Assembly: GCA_963921935.1 (NCBI GenBank)
Contig: OY998179.1
Location: 48,280,222-48,344,221 of the forward strand
Direction: 5' to 3'
From: Galeruca laticollis
Lineage: Eukaryota; Arthropoda; Insecta; Coleoptera; Chrysomelidae
Length of the DNA: 64,000 bases
Of this stretch, positions 19,337 through 30,135 are shown piece after piece (position 1 is the stretch's first letter; every line of letters begins with the position of its first letter). The notes beneath the pieces were generated by a model. That model was not told the origin of the DNA. It saw only the letters and a list, made by a program, of their open reading frames with translations, and did no database searches. The position numbers were made by a program, and so were the translations under genes.

Positions 19337-21556
19337 TTATAATTGAAAATTTATAAATTGGATATTTTAATAGCCTCACGTTGGGCCGACAATTTATAAT
19401 TGAATGATGATAATTATAATTTATGATAATTTTATGGCTAGCTCAGATTATATTATTTGATTATTTTATTATAGTTTTATATTTTATCGGAGAACATGAG
19501 AAACTTCTCTCGTTGGGTTCTGGATATGATAATCAAAGATTGAAGAAATACATATACATAATCTTACCTTTTAATTACAACCTCTGAAAGAAATAATATC
19601 TATTAAATAAAACGATTGAAATATGATAATAGTGATATTGATACTTTAACCATAGATGTAAGAATAAAAGAAAACCAACACATTAATGTAAATATGTTTA
19701 ATAAATGAATTTCAATTTTTAATCAGATTAGAACATAATAAAATATTTTGTAACTGTTAATTTATTTTGCACATTTATTCTTAAGGAATTGTGCCACCCT
19801 ATATCATACATACATTCTTGGAAACAAAATGATATAATTTCTGCGTCGGCGCTATATCTCCAAACGCATGCGCTGCTACAGTATACATGTAAGAAAGAAG
19901 TTTCCTTCCATACACAACGTTTATATTCAACACACTGTTAGCGTGTCTGTGATGAAAATTGTTGGTTATAATTATTAAATGTTTTTTATAATCAATTACA
20001 TATAAGTAATACTTTATAAACTATATGTGTACGTGTATTTAAAAAAACAAGAAAGTGATAGATGAAAGTTATGCATGCAAAAGCTGAAAATAAGTAATGA
20101 AATAGAATTGAGCACGCATGATGTACGTGATATTTTACGAGGATAAATTTACAACAGGTGAGTTTCAATATTATCTTAAAATTATAATTCTCTATAGATG
20201 AATTTTATAATGCATTATATGTTACTGTTCTTTGGCCTTTTTATATGATATATATCAATTGAATGTTCTATTGAATTTTGAGTGTACACTTTAAAATGTT
20301 TATTGGAATTCCAAATAGATTTAATCAAAATACACAGACCTTATCTTTCTTGCTATTACTGCCGGCTGCACTTACATCTTCCAAACTTGCCGATATCTCC
20401 TTAGAGATATGCTCCTACGGCACTCTTTAGTACTTACACAGGATCTGATACACTTATGATTAGTTTGTCATAAAATGTTTATATAATTTTAACTTTTAAC
20501 TGTTTTTTAAAGAAAATTTTTGCAGAGAGCAATCTTACAGAGACGCATCCCTCATCACCATTCTAAATTCACTCATTTGTTTTTCAAAATCAACAACTAT
20601 CCCGGCTTCACTAGTCCATAGCACTCTTATTTGTTTTTTTATCACAGAAATTGTTATTCTCCAGTCTTTTAGTGACTATTTTGAAAAAACATAAATTTAT
20701 TGTCCTGGAGGGTATTGACACTGATTCATATAAATCTCTATCGTATTAAGGAATTTTAATTAAGTCCTTCTTTCCTCTTACAATAGTCCATTTTCTTATA
20801 TTTACCTTGTTTAGCTAATTTACAAAATGTTTATTTTTACAAATATTACAACCTATATTATTAATTAACCTATATGTAATTGATTCTAATTTAATTTTGC
20901 GTCTTGTTTGATACTTATTATACATATACTCCTTATTATTTTTGTTTTTGTAATTAAATTTTATATCTATAATCTATAAACAATGATTTAGGTTGGTATT
21001 GAAAAATTCCCTAGCATGACATTACTTCCTATAAATATTCATTTCCTCAATATGTTTGGGGCTGTGTTCCAACTATCTTTCCCATCTAGTTTCAACCCTT
21101 TTCAATGAATGAATGAATACATGGTATTCTAAATTTATGCTACTACAAAAATAATATGTAAATAATGTTAAATTATCGTTAGACTAATTATTCTTTTCTC
21201 TTACTTTAGGTTTCAAGCTATTGTGTGACATTTCATCCTGCCGAAATTGTTATGGCTGTGTTCAGTGCAATTCCGAATTCCATGACTTTGACAACCAATC
21301 AGAATTACTGGTACAGGTAATATTTACTCTTTAATTAGCTAATATAGTGTTGTAATTTCTATTCTTCATCCTTTTCAAAATTTCACATCAATATATTATC
21401 CAATCTATACATATTTCAATCTTTTTATATTTTAATCTTTGACTTTTTATTGAGTTTATTCTAATGGTTGTGTCTACTGACACTTCTTACGTTACAATAA
21501 GACTTGTTTATTATGTTTGTTTATTTCATTATATTTACAAAACTAGAGGATTAGTT

Positions 21557-21559
<3 letters not shown>
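19337..21559 (-). repeat. Element B 5' LTR (2.22 kb)
   Basis: Copy of 14072-16314 at a constant offset of 5,245 over most of its length. It carries the same antisense exon signals at 20118-20157 and 21210-21316. Confidence 0.9.

Positions 21560-21624
<65 letters not shown>
21560..21624. repeat. (TA)n tract, element B / element A junction
   Basis: About 32 TA units between two LTR 5' ends that point away from each other (B minus, A plus). Confidence 0.9.
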
Positions 21625-21627
<3 letters not shown>

Positions 21628-23835
21628 AAGCCAGTCCTCTAGTATAGATAAATATTCATATATTAGATTGAATTAAAAAGGAATTTTTTTTGTATATACG
21701 TATGGTGTATCATTAGACACTACCTAATTAAGAACAAAATTTAACATAAAACGCATGAATGACTTAAGCAAATGTATTATAAAATATTGAGTACATCAAT
21801 TTAAGAAATGGATTAAGGATAAGGAATAGAATGGTAATGATAATATAGAAATTAATTCTTAAGAAAATGTTACCTTCACAAATAAATCCTAAGGTCAAGT
21901 CAATGTCAACAATTTTCATTAAAATCAATCTGAACGCTGCTATGTCCACACTTGAATCGGGAAAAGGATGTTAATTTGTTCAAAACCTAAAATAATAAGA
22001 ATTAATAATCAAATCACTAATTTATTAACGATATGCAAATACAATAAAAAGTTGCAATTTAAAAAAAGTAATTTATAAAAATAAAACTGTATGAAATATG
22101 ACATTTGGAATAAGAGCCATATTGTATGTCATAGAAATCTAGTAATCAAATCGAAATCAATGAAGGAAGTGATTGAATCTAGTTATAATATTGCCAACCT
22201 AAATTCAATGAGTTGGAAGTTAATATAAAACAGAGAATGTAAATTTGAAATTAAGTTAGAGTTTATATAAAGCGAAATTAGTGCTAATTAAAGAATTAAA
22301 AAATAAACAGTTCCATATATATAAATCATAAATTTAGATTGTAGAAATTGTATATTAATTGTACACAAATTTACTAAAAAAAAAGGAATTACAAGGATTG
22401 AAACCATTGTAATACATGTAAAAGACTATTTATATATTCTATAAGATATTGTTAAACCATTTATACAAGTGATTTCACTCTCCAAGAGTATTTTAATTGA
22501 AGAATTCAGTATTTCCATAAAAAAAACATTATCATTGACAATTGTTGAATAAAATAACACATTAGGAGGCTGTGTTTTAGAGATTGTAAAAAAGGTTGTT
22601 GATTTAAAAAAGAAAAGGGAGTCGAGAGTTAGTTGGGGAATTAGGAACTAGGATGTAATTCTCTGAGATTTTTGTAAAAATTTTAAAGTAAAAGTAATAA
22701 TTTTAAATCTAAATCAATAAAAAATTCATAATATTAATGTCGATTAACCCCTGTGAAAAAGTGAAACGTGCCAAACGAGTATTTCTTGGGTAAGGAATAC
22801 CTAAGAAAAGAGACGGGATGTTGCAGGTCCACCACGCCGAGAATGGAATATAAGGTCTGTGTTATTTGAGTTTTTAATTTGGAATTCCAAACAAACAAAG
22901 AAAAAGTGAACTTTTGAAATTAATTTGAACATTAAAATTTGAATAATCTAAAATTGGCCAAAGAAACTTTAAAATAATTAATACCAAATTTTATCCATGG
23001 ATAATTAAAGAACTCTAATTTTCTGCAACAATAATTTTAGATATTAAATATGTACTTACTTGTAAAAAGTTTTTCGTTTGTAAAATAATCAAAGTTCACA
23101 CCACTCATAAATGCTTTTCCAATCTTAATTTCCGCTTTGCATGCTGACCTATTCTTATAACTATCAAACACACATTTAATTCACAACATGAATTATATAT
23201 GTAACTGTTTAATATAAGTTTTCAACCATATTATTCTAAATGCACTAAATTGATGCACATTGAACTGTTAAACGTTTGCATCCTCCACGTTAACTGTGTA
23301 CTATAATTTTGTGACGACGAGAAACGTTGAACCGGAAGAGCTGCTCCGTTGCGCCGAAGCAGCTACTATAAGCGTTCAGTGCGCATGACCATCAAAGAAT
23401 ACAGGGGAGGTTCAGGAATATTTGTGTGTGTAAAATTTTGAAGATTTCATCAACAATTTATTAAAATATTTTTATTTAAGTGTTGGTATTTTTCTTATTC
23501 CAGTCAATGTCCATAACACTTTTCACGAACATTGTTTAAATCATTCATTCGATTATCATATGGTGAGATGATTGAAATAAAGATATATAATTTATTCAGG
23601 AATAGACCTATCACGAAATCATAATAAGTAAATGTTCATATGTGTACAAATTTTTTCTAATAGGTGTCCAGGACTCAAAGAGAGAAGTCTCATGCTTCCG
23701 ACTGCAATATAAAATTTAAACAATACATACAATTAAAAAATTTTCATATAATCATATAGGGCTAGCCGAAGGTAAAAACGGGTAAATAAAGGTAAATCAT
23801 ATAAGTATATATAAAATATAACATATCCACTATAA
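21625..23835 (+). repeat. Element A 5' LTR (2.2 kb)
   Basis: Begins GTTAAGCCAGTCCTC after (TA)n and ends ATCCACTATAA before the primer site. It is diverged from LTRs B, C, D but keeps shared blocks: TAAGGTCTGTGT (22851-22862), a GC-richer zone (23310-23400) that may hold the promoter, and GGGCTAGCCGAAGG near the end (23759). Confidence 0.85.
21874..23060 (-). other. Antisense exon-intron-exon signals in LTR A
   Basis: On the strand opposite to gag: a GTAAGT donor at 23059-23054, acceptor TTATTATTTTAG ending at 21987, second exon 21986-21874, then GTAAC. The layout is the same as in LTRs B, C, D and E. The reading frame across the junction meets a stop after about 15 codons in the second exon, so coding is not preserved here. 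The 3' LTR has the same sites near 30385-30497. Confidence 0.4.
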
Positions 23836-23837
23836 AT

Positions 23838-23858
23838 TGGCACCCAAAAACGTGGGGC
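23838..23858 (+). other. Primer-binding site of element A, tRNA-Lys type
   Basis: Begins TGGCACCCAAAAACG and ends CGTGGGGC, two bases after the LTR. It resembles the tRNA-Lys(CTT) site with one substitution and inserted A residues. Unlike B, C and D, only one such motif is seen. Confidence 0.7.
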
Positions 23859-23907
23859 GATTATAAAAATAATATATTAAAAAAAAAAAAATTAAAAACA
23901 AAGAACA

Positions 23908-25845
23908 ATGGAAAATAGGAAAATGATGTTGCGCGATGGGAAGCAGGTTGGAAATGATAGTGGATCTTTGGAGGAAAGAGAAGGAAGAAGCCATGGAATG
24001 GGAGATTTCCAGGTGCAATACCTCATCCAAGGACAGCAATCGGAAGATGATGCACAGGAAGAAAGGAGAACAGGAGATGAAGAATATGGAATAGAGGTAG
24101 AACGAGTAGAAGAAGGATTGGATAGAAGTCAAGAAATACAAGAGAGAAGGGAACAACAAACAAGAACAAGGAATGATAACCAAATGATGGATTTGATGCA
24201 ACAATTGTTGAACCAGATGAATACAATGAAGGGAGAGTTAAATGGAAACATGAACAAAATGGATCAAAAGTTGAATGGAAAAATAGACAATATGAATGGA
24301 AATATAAATAGCATTAACGGAAATATGGATAGAATGGAGCTTAATTTGAGGGGAGACATTCATAATATTCATGAAAACATGGACAGATTGGAACGGAAGA
24401 TAGAAGAGGTTAGATTTGAAAACTGCAAAGAGATTAAGGAACTTAAGGAGAATCAAGAAGAACATAAGAAGAGTATTCGGCAAATACAAGAAGACATAGA
24501 GGAAAATAATAAAAACATAAGACAAGAAATACAGGAAAATGGTATGAAAATCAGAGAAAACATAGTAGAAGAAGTATTAGAATTTAGAAGAGATCTAGAA
24601 GAATATTTACCAGAGAATATTAAAGTAGAGGTCTCAAAACAAAATAGACAAATAACAATGGAAGTGGAACAGATGAAAGATAACGTAAATAGAAAATTTA
24701 AGGATTTGGATGGCCGGATTGAAGAGAGAACGGGGATGAGTCTAACAATAACCGACGACATAAATCGACAAATGAATAAAGAAATCGAAGAAATGAATCG
24801 GAAATTAAGGATCACGATAGAGGAAATGGAGGAAAATTTGAGAAGAAATGGAGGAAACAATATATACCCAGGAAATTTCCACAATTTAGAAATCGGAGTG
24901 AAATTTGATGGGAATATTAACAATATACATCCCAAAGTATTCCTCAAAATAATTAGAAACAAAATTAAAGGAATCAGAGATATTGTTGAGATCAAGCTTA
25001 TTATAAGGAGCATATTACAGGGCCATGCTTTATTGTGGTTTTGTAATAAGGAAGAACTAATACAAAGCCTAGAAGAGTTCGAGCAACAATTCTTAGCCTA
25101 TTTCTGGGGAGAATTGCAACAAGCAACATTCAGAGAGCGGTTATACTTCGGGAAATTTGATTATAAGAAAAGCAAAAACCTGAATAATTATGCGATGCAA
25201 TTATATAATATAGCCCAGTACTTAGATCCGGGAATGAAGGAGGAGGAATTAGTGCTATACATTGGCAGACATTTCAATTCAGAAGTAGCTGAAACAATAG
25301 CGCTTCATAATATTAAAGCCATGGATAGTTTATCAAGATATCTACAAAGAGTGGAACGGAGCTATACAAATCATAACGATACAAGAGACAATCGATTAAA
25401 TGAAAATGGGAATGGACAGAATAGAAGAGAAAATGAAAGGAGAAATGATCAGAGAAATTATGAAAATCGAAATTACGAGAGAAGAGGACCAGGACGGGAT
25501 GATAGAAATCCGAGATATGATAATTACAGAAACGGAAATGGAAACTATCGTAATGGGTATCAGAATGGTAATAATGGGAATCGGAATAATGGATATAATG
25601 GAGAAAATTACCAAAATTATGGAAGACGGAATGATAACGACAATCGTAATCGGAACTGGCAACAATACAGAAGAGAGGGGAGAAATAATGAAGAGGACAG
25701 AAGAAATGAAAACAGAGACAGGAATTATGATCAAAGAGATAGTCGAGGAGGTGAAGATAGAAGACAGGTGAACATGATACAAAACCAGGAAGAGATAAGA
25801 AGGGATAGTGATCAGGGCCCGAGTTCTGATCCAAATTTCGAGTAA
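23908..25845 (+). CDS. Gag of element A
   Basis: 645 residues, uninterrupted. N-terminus MENRKMMLRDGKQ with the family block GDFQVQYLIQGQQ at about residues 36-48. Residues about 90-310 are coiled-coil-like, rich in Asn, Met, Glu and Lys. Residues about 315-480 resemble a retrotransposon Gag capsid (NIHPKVFLKIIRNKI, LQGHALLWF, FEQQFLAYFWGELQQATF, LNNYAMQLYNIAQYL). The last 150 residues are Asn/Arg/Gly/Tyr-rich with RNY and NGN repeats and no Cys-His knuckle, so RNA binding is probably through this basic low-complexity region. It assembles the particle and packages RNA in the cytoplasm. The start follows the primer site by 50 bases. Confidence 0.85.
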   Translation: MENRKMMLRDGKQVGNDSGSLEEREGRSHGMGDFQVQYLIQGQQSEDDAQEERRTGDEEYGIEVERVEEGLDRSQEIQERREQQTRTRNDNQMMDLMQQLLNQMNTMKGELNGNMNKMDQKLNGKIDNMNGNINSINGNMDRMELNLRGDIHNIHENMDRLERKIEEVRFENCKEIKELKENQEEHKKSIRQIQEDIEENNKNIRQEIQENGMKIRENIVEEVLEFRRDLEEYLPENIKVEVSKQNRQITMEVEQMKDNVNRKFKDLDGRIEERTGMSLTITDDINRQMNKEIEEMNRKLRITIEEMEENLRRNGGNNIYPGNFHNLEIGVKFDGNINNIHPKVFLKIIRNKIKGIRDIVEIKLIIRSILQGHALLWFCNKEELIQSLEEFEQQFLAYFWGELQQATFRERLYFGKFDYKKSKNLNNYAMQLYNIAQYLDPGMKEEELVLYIGRHFNSEVAETIALHNIKAMDSLSRYLQRVERSYTNHNDTRDNRLNENGNGQNRRENERRNDQRNYENRNYERRGPGRDDRNPRYDNYRNGNGNYRNGYQNGNNGNRNNGYNGENYQNYGRRNDNDNRNRNWQQYRREGRNNEEDRRNENRDRNYDQRDSRGGEDRRQVNMIQNQEEIRRDSDQGPSSDPNFE

Positions 25846-25956
25846 GTTGCTCTTATGTGCATAATATTGTCTATTCTTCTAAATATCAACATCCTAGAGA
25901 ATTTATATTAGAAGAAGAACCAACAAACCCAGAATTAAATAGATTAGTATTTATAG

Positions 25957-28128
25957 AGGGAAATTAAATGTAGAGTTTTATTAGATACGGGTTCCGAAGT
26001 TTCCATTATAAATCAAAATATAGTAGACAATTTAAAACAGGACAATATTATGGTGATAAATACAAATAAAATATCATTAATAGGGGCAAATGAAAGAAAA
26101 TTATATGAAACTACTAAAACCATTATGACAAACCTAGAATTAAATGGTGAGGTTTTATCAGTACAATTGTTGATTGTGAAAAATTTAAAATATGACATAA
26201 TCATGGGTACAGATGAATTAAGTAAACATAGAATTATAATAAATTATAAAATGCAAAACATTATATATAATAATCATTCAATACCGTTTATAACAAATTA
26301 TCAAACAGATATAGGAAAAAACGAATGTGCAATTGGACAAATAAATCACATTGCTGAAGAAGAACAAAACATGAGGGAGGAATTATGTCCGGAGGAATAC
26401 AAACAGAGAGTCTATGAATTACTTGATTCTCACGAAAAGCTGTTCAATGAGGAAGTATGCGTTGCGACTAGATATGTTCACAAAATTGAAGTCATACCAG
26501 AAATAAAAAATTTTAAGATCAAAACTTATCCTATACCTTATAAATTAAAACAAGAGGTATATCAGGAAATTAATAAAATGTTACAAGACGGTATTATTGA
26601 AAGATCTAATTCACAATACATAAGTGCAATAACCTGTGTAAAGAAGAAATCGGGGGATATTAGAATATGTTTGGATGCTAGGAATATAAATACATTTACT
26701 AAAAAACAATACGAAAGTCCATTAAATATTGAAGGTATATTTGGAAGAATTACAAAGGCTAATATATTTTCAAAATTAGATCTAAAGCATAGCTTTTGGT
26801 TAATTCCATTGGATCATCATTGTAGACAATACACTGCATTTATGGTAGATGGAGTGGTGTATCAATTTTGTGTAGTGCCATTTGGACTCCAAAGTTCTTG
26901 TGCAGCCTTAGTACGAACGTTGCATACAATCCTGAATCCGTATGAAGATTTCACTTTCCACTACATAGATGACATTTTGATTTTTTCTGAAACAGAAACG
27001 AAGCATCATAAACATCTGGAAATAATATTAAAGGAATTAGAAAATGCCGGACTTAAATTAAACTTAGAGAAATGTCAGTTTTATAAAAGAGAAGTGGATT
27101 ATTTAGGATATGTTTTAATTGACACTGGTATAACAATGAATCCTGAGAGAATTAAAGCAATCCTAGAGTATAAAACACCACATAACTTAAGAACTTTACG
27201 AGGGTTTCTAGGTATCATCAATTATTTCAAGAAGTTAGTTCCTGATCTAAGTAAGAGAGAAATTCCTCTTATAGAATTATTAAAGAAGGATATTAGATGG
27301 AAATGGGACGAGAGAAGAGAAAAGGCATTTCAGGAGTTAAAGGAAGTTTTTCTAAACAGCCTAAAAGTATTTCATCCACAATATGACAAACCTTTTATCT
27401 TGAGAACGGATGCTTCAATAGAAAGATTGGCAGGGGTATTAATTCAAATACAAGATGGAGAAGAAGTACCTATTAGTTTTATATCCAGAGTGACTAAGCC
27501 AGCAGAAAAGAAATATTCAATAACAGAATTAGAAATGGCAAGTGTTGTATTTTGCATTAGCAAACTAAGATTCTATCTATTAGGAGCTAAGTTTATTTTA
27601 GAAACTGATCACTCAGCACTTACAGCTATGTTGAAAAACCGCTATGCCAATAATCGTGTACACCGATGGATCTTGTTGTTACAAGAATATGAATTCGAAA
27701 TCAAATATATTCCAGGGAAATTAAACGTGGTAGCAGATGCATTGAGTAGAGTAGATGAAGTAGGGAACAATCAAACCAAATTTCAAATTGGAATAAACCA
27801 ATTGTACCAAACAGAGGGGATATTTACATTGGAAAAGGTTAAAGAAGATCAGAGACATTTTGATAACGAGAAAGTTAAAGGTGCCTATAAAATTGATGAA
27901 GTGTGGTATAAGAAATTGGAGGACAGAGAAGTATTTGTAATAAGTAAGGAGTTTGCACAGGAAATTATTCATCATCTACATAAAGAGAATGGACACATAG
28001 GAACAAGAAAATTATGGACTTTGTTTCGAGAAAATTATGTGGCAAAGAAGGATTTGAGTATAGTGAAAGAAATATGTAAATATTGTCAAATATGTCAACT
28101 GGCCAAAGGAAAAAAATTACCACAATAG
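25957..28128 (+). pseudogene. Pol of element A: protease, RT, RNase H, integrase zinc domain
   Basis: The frame opens after a TAG at 25954-25956 and starts with the protease motif VLLDTGSEVSI (catalytic Asp in DTG). Counting from the ATG at 26050 (692 residues), RT has ICLDARNIN, FSKLDLKHSFWLIPL and FHYIDDILIF (YIDD at 305-308), RNase H starts near residue 453 (RTDASIERLAG) and has ETDHSAL, and the integrase zinc domain (HHLHKENGHIG, CKYCQIC) is near 640-675. It ends at a TAG where the integrase core continues in the next frame. Pol-like sequence before 25957 (about 25847-25964) is in a third frame, so there is one break at the protease start and one inside integrase. Confidence 0.85.
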
Positions 28129-28129
28129 C

Positions 28130-28963
28130 ATGACAGCAAAATCGATAATTACAAATAAACCATTACAGATTGTGGCAATGGATTTTATAGGAAACTTAAT
28201 TAGGAGTGAATCGGGTAATAAGGATTTATTAGTAATAGTTGATGTTTATACCAAATTTGTTAAAACTTTTCCATGTAAGAGATCAACGGCTAAGGTGGTA
28301 ATAGAATGTTTGGAAAAATATATAGAAGAAGTAGGAAGACCTGAGAGAATTATACCTGACCATGCTACATACTTTGAAAGTAAAAAATTAAAGCAGTATT
28401 GTGATAAAGAACAAATAAAACTACAATTTATTAGTATTAGAAGACCTAGCTCCAATCCAGCTGAGAGATATATAAAGGAAATCTTAAAATATTTAAGAAT
28501 TCTTTGTCAAAAGACACATATTAGATGGGATGAAAATTTGGACAAAATTGAAGAATTTATAAATAATTTACCACATGGGGTAACAGGTGAAAGTCCAATT
28601 TATTTAATGAAAGGTATCCAACCTAAAAGAAACTGGATTCTGAATAGAGATACTACTCTAGAAGAGACACTAGAAAAGGTGAATATCAGAATAAGGAGGA
28701 ATGCAGAAAAATATATACGGGATCAGAACAAGAAAATTAAGAAGAAAACAACCTTTAATAAAGGAGAATTGGTTATAATCAGAGCATTAAAGACATCTAA
28801 TAAAGCAGAAGACCAATGTATTAAATTGCAATTGCCATTCGAGGGACCTTATGAAATAATAAATGATAATGCACAAAATAGTTATAAATTGGCATACCCA
28901 GGAACAAACATGATTAGGGGTATTTTTAATATAGAATCAATTTATAAGTATAATTCACCATAA
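28130..28963 (+). pseudogene. Integrase core and C-terminal domain of element A
   Basis: 277 codons in the frame +1 to the RT frame. The catalytic triad is visible: Asp in VAMDFIG, Asp in IIPDHATYF, Glu in NPAERYIKE, with 35 residues between the last two. The SH3-like C-terminal domain follows (FNKGELVIIRAL, LPFEGPYEII, YKLAYPG). It inserts the cDNA into chromosomal DNA; the flanks of the family suggest a taste for (TA)n. Separation from the zinc domain is by a one-base shift, which could be damage or, less likely, recoding. Confidence 0.85.
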
Positions 28964-30128
28964 AAGAGTGATAAGAGGAATAGATAATATTATGTTACTT
29001 ACATGTAAATAGATAGTAGTATAGGTAGATGTAAGGTTTTTTTTCGATTTTACTTCATAAGACGTATTCTCATATACAACGTGAAGATAATGACCAAGTT
29101 AAACATAAGATTTTCAATTTTCATAGGTAGTGTACTAGTAGGCAGCATACAGTATCCGTGGTCAATGTAATCTAAAAAATTGAAACATAAGGAAATATAA
29201 TGTATTAATGATAAATGAATAATATCAAAGAAAGATGGCAAGTTAAGCTTTAGTATAATATTAAATTTTTATGAGAATTTCTTAGATAAAGGACATAATA
29301 AAATTAAATAAACACTCATTAATAAGGACAGGTAGGAAATAGGAAGGATAAGATAGGAAATAATTAAATAAACAGTAAAAGAGATGAGAAGGAAAGAAAG
29401 TTTTCAAATCAAGATATAAGTAGGAAATATTCATGTCAAGAAAAATTTTATAGGAATTAGGGAGAAAAGTATAGTGAAATAATGGAAAGAAATATTTATA
29501 AAGTATATGATATGATTAATTATTATGAGATAGGGAGATATGATGAGAAAATTATGATATAATGAATATAGTTATGAAATAAAGTTGATGAATTATGATT
29601 AAGAAATATGAAAATAAATATAAATATGGATAGAAAGTAAAGAGTTAAAGGTTCGACTATAAGAATAGATAAATTGACATGAATATAGGTTGAAAATTGA
29701 TATGAAATTATAGGAAATCATTGAAATAATTAAAAATTATGTTCTTAGTATAAAAGATGGAATAAAAAAAAAGAATAGAAGAGTAGATAGGTAAAGGAGG
29801 AAGTATAAGTATTGAGATTTTGAATAAGAAACGGTGGAAAAGAGTAAGGAATATAAGATATGAATAATTTAATAAGAATAAGAATTATGAGAATAAAATG
29901 TAAGAATCATTATTGTTATGTCCCTAATGAGAAATTATTTTGGAATGAGTTTGATATGGTTAAATTATAAGAATATCATAAAAATTTTAATAATAAGAAT
30001 AAAAATAAAAATGTTATCAGAAATGTAAGTACTGAGCTGAAATCTATAGATCGATTAGCATGGATTACAGATTGAAAATTGAAATTTTAAGAAGTTATCT
30101 AAATAGACACCTTTTAAAATTTAAATTT
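28964..30128 (+). other. Non-coding 3' internal region of element A
   Basis: A-rich, without long frames. No envelope-like gene, signal peptide or membrane segment is seen here. Confidence 0.6.
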
Positions 30129-30135
30129 GAGGGGA

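Larger units (their letters stand above)
14072..21559 (-). mobile_element. Element B: gag-only LTR retrotransposon (non-autonomous)
   Basis: Two LTRs of about 2.22 kb, reading as identical over long stretches (14189-16310 against 19434-21555), flank a 3.0-kb internal region. On the minus strand the order is LTR, primer site (19314-19334), gag-like frame (19224 to 17740), 1.4 kb non-coding AT-rich DNA, polypurine tract (16322-16315), LTR. There is no protease, RT or integrase. LTR identity and an unbroken frame indicate a recent insertion, so it was presumably moved by the enzymes of an autonomous relative. Both outer ends meet (TA)n. Confidence 0.85.

Noticed and set aside
21464..21676. Frames made of TA repeats (also 33544-33750 and 57084-57275)
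   Set aside because: Translations of (TA)n into Ile-Tyr runs.
28964..30128. Search for an envelope gene in element A
   Set aside because: No frame with signal peptide, glycosylation sites or membrane anchor; AT-rich non-coding DNA only.
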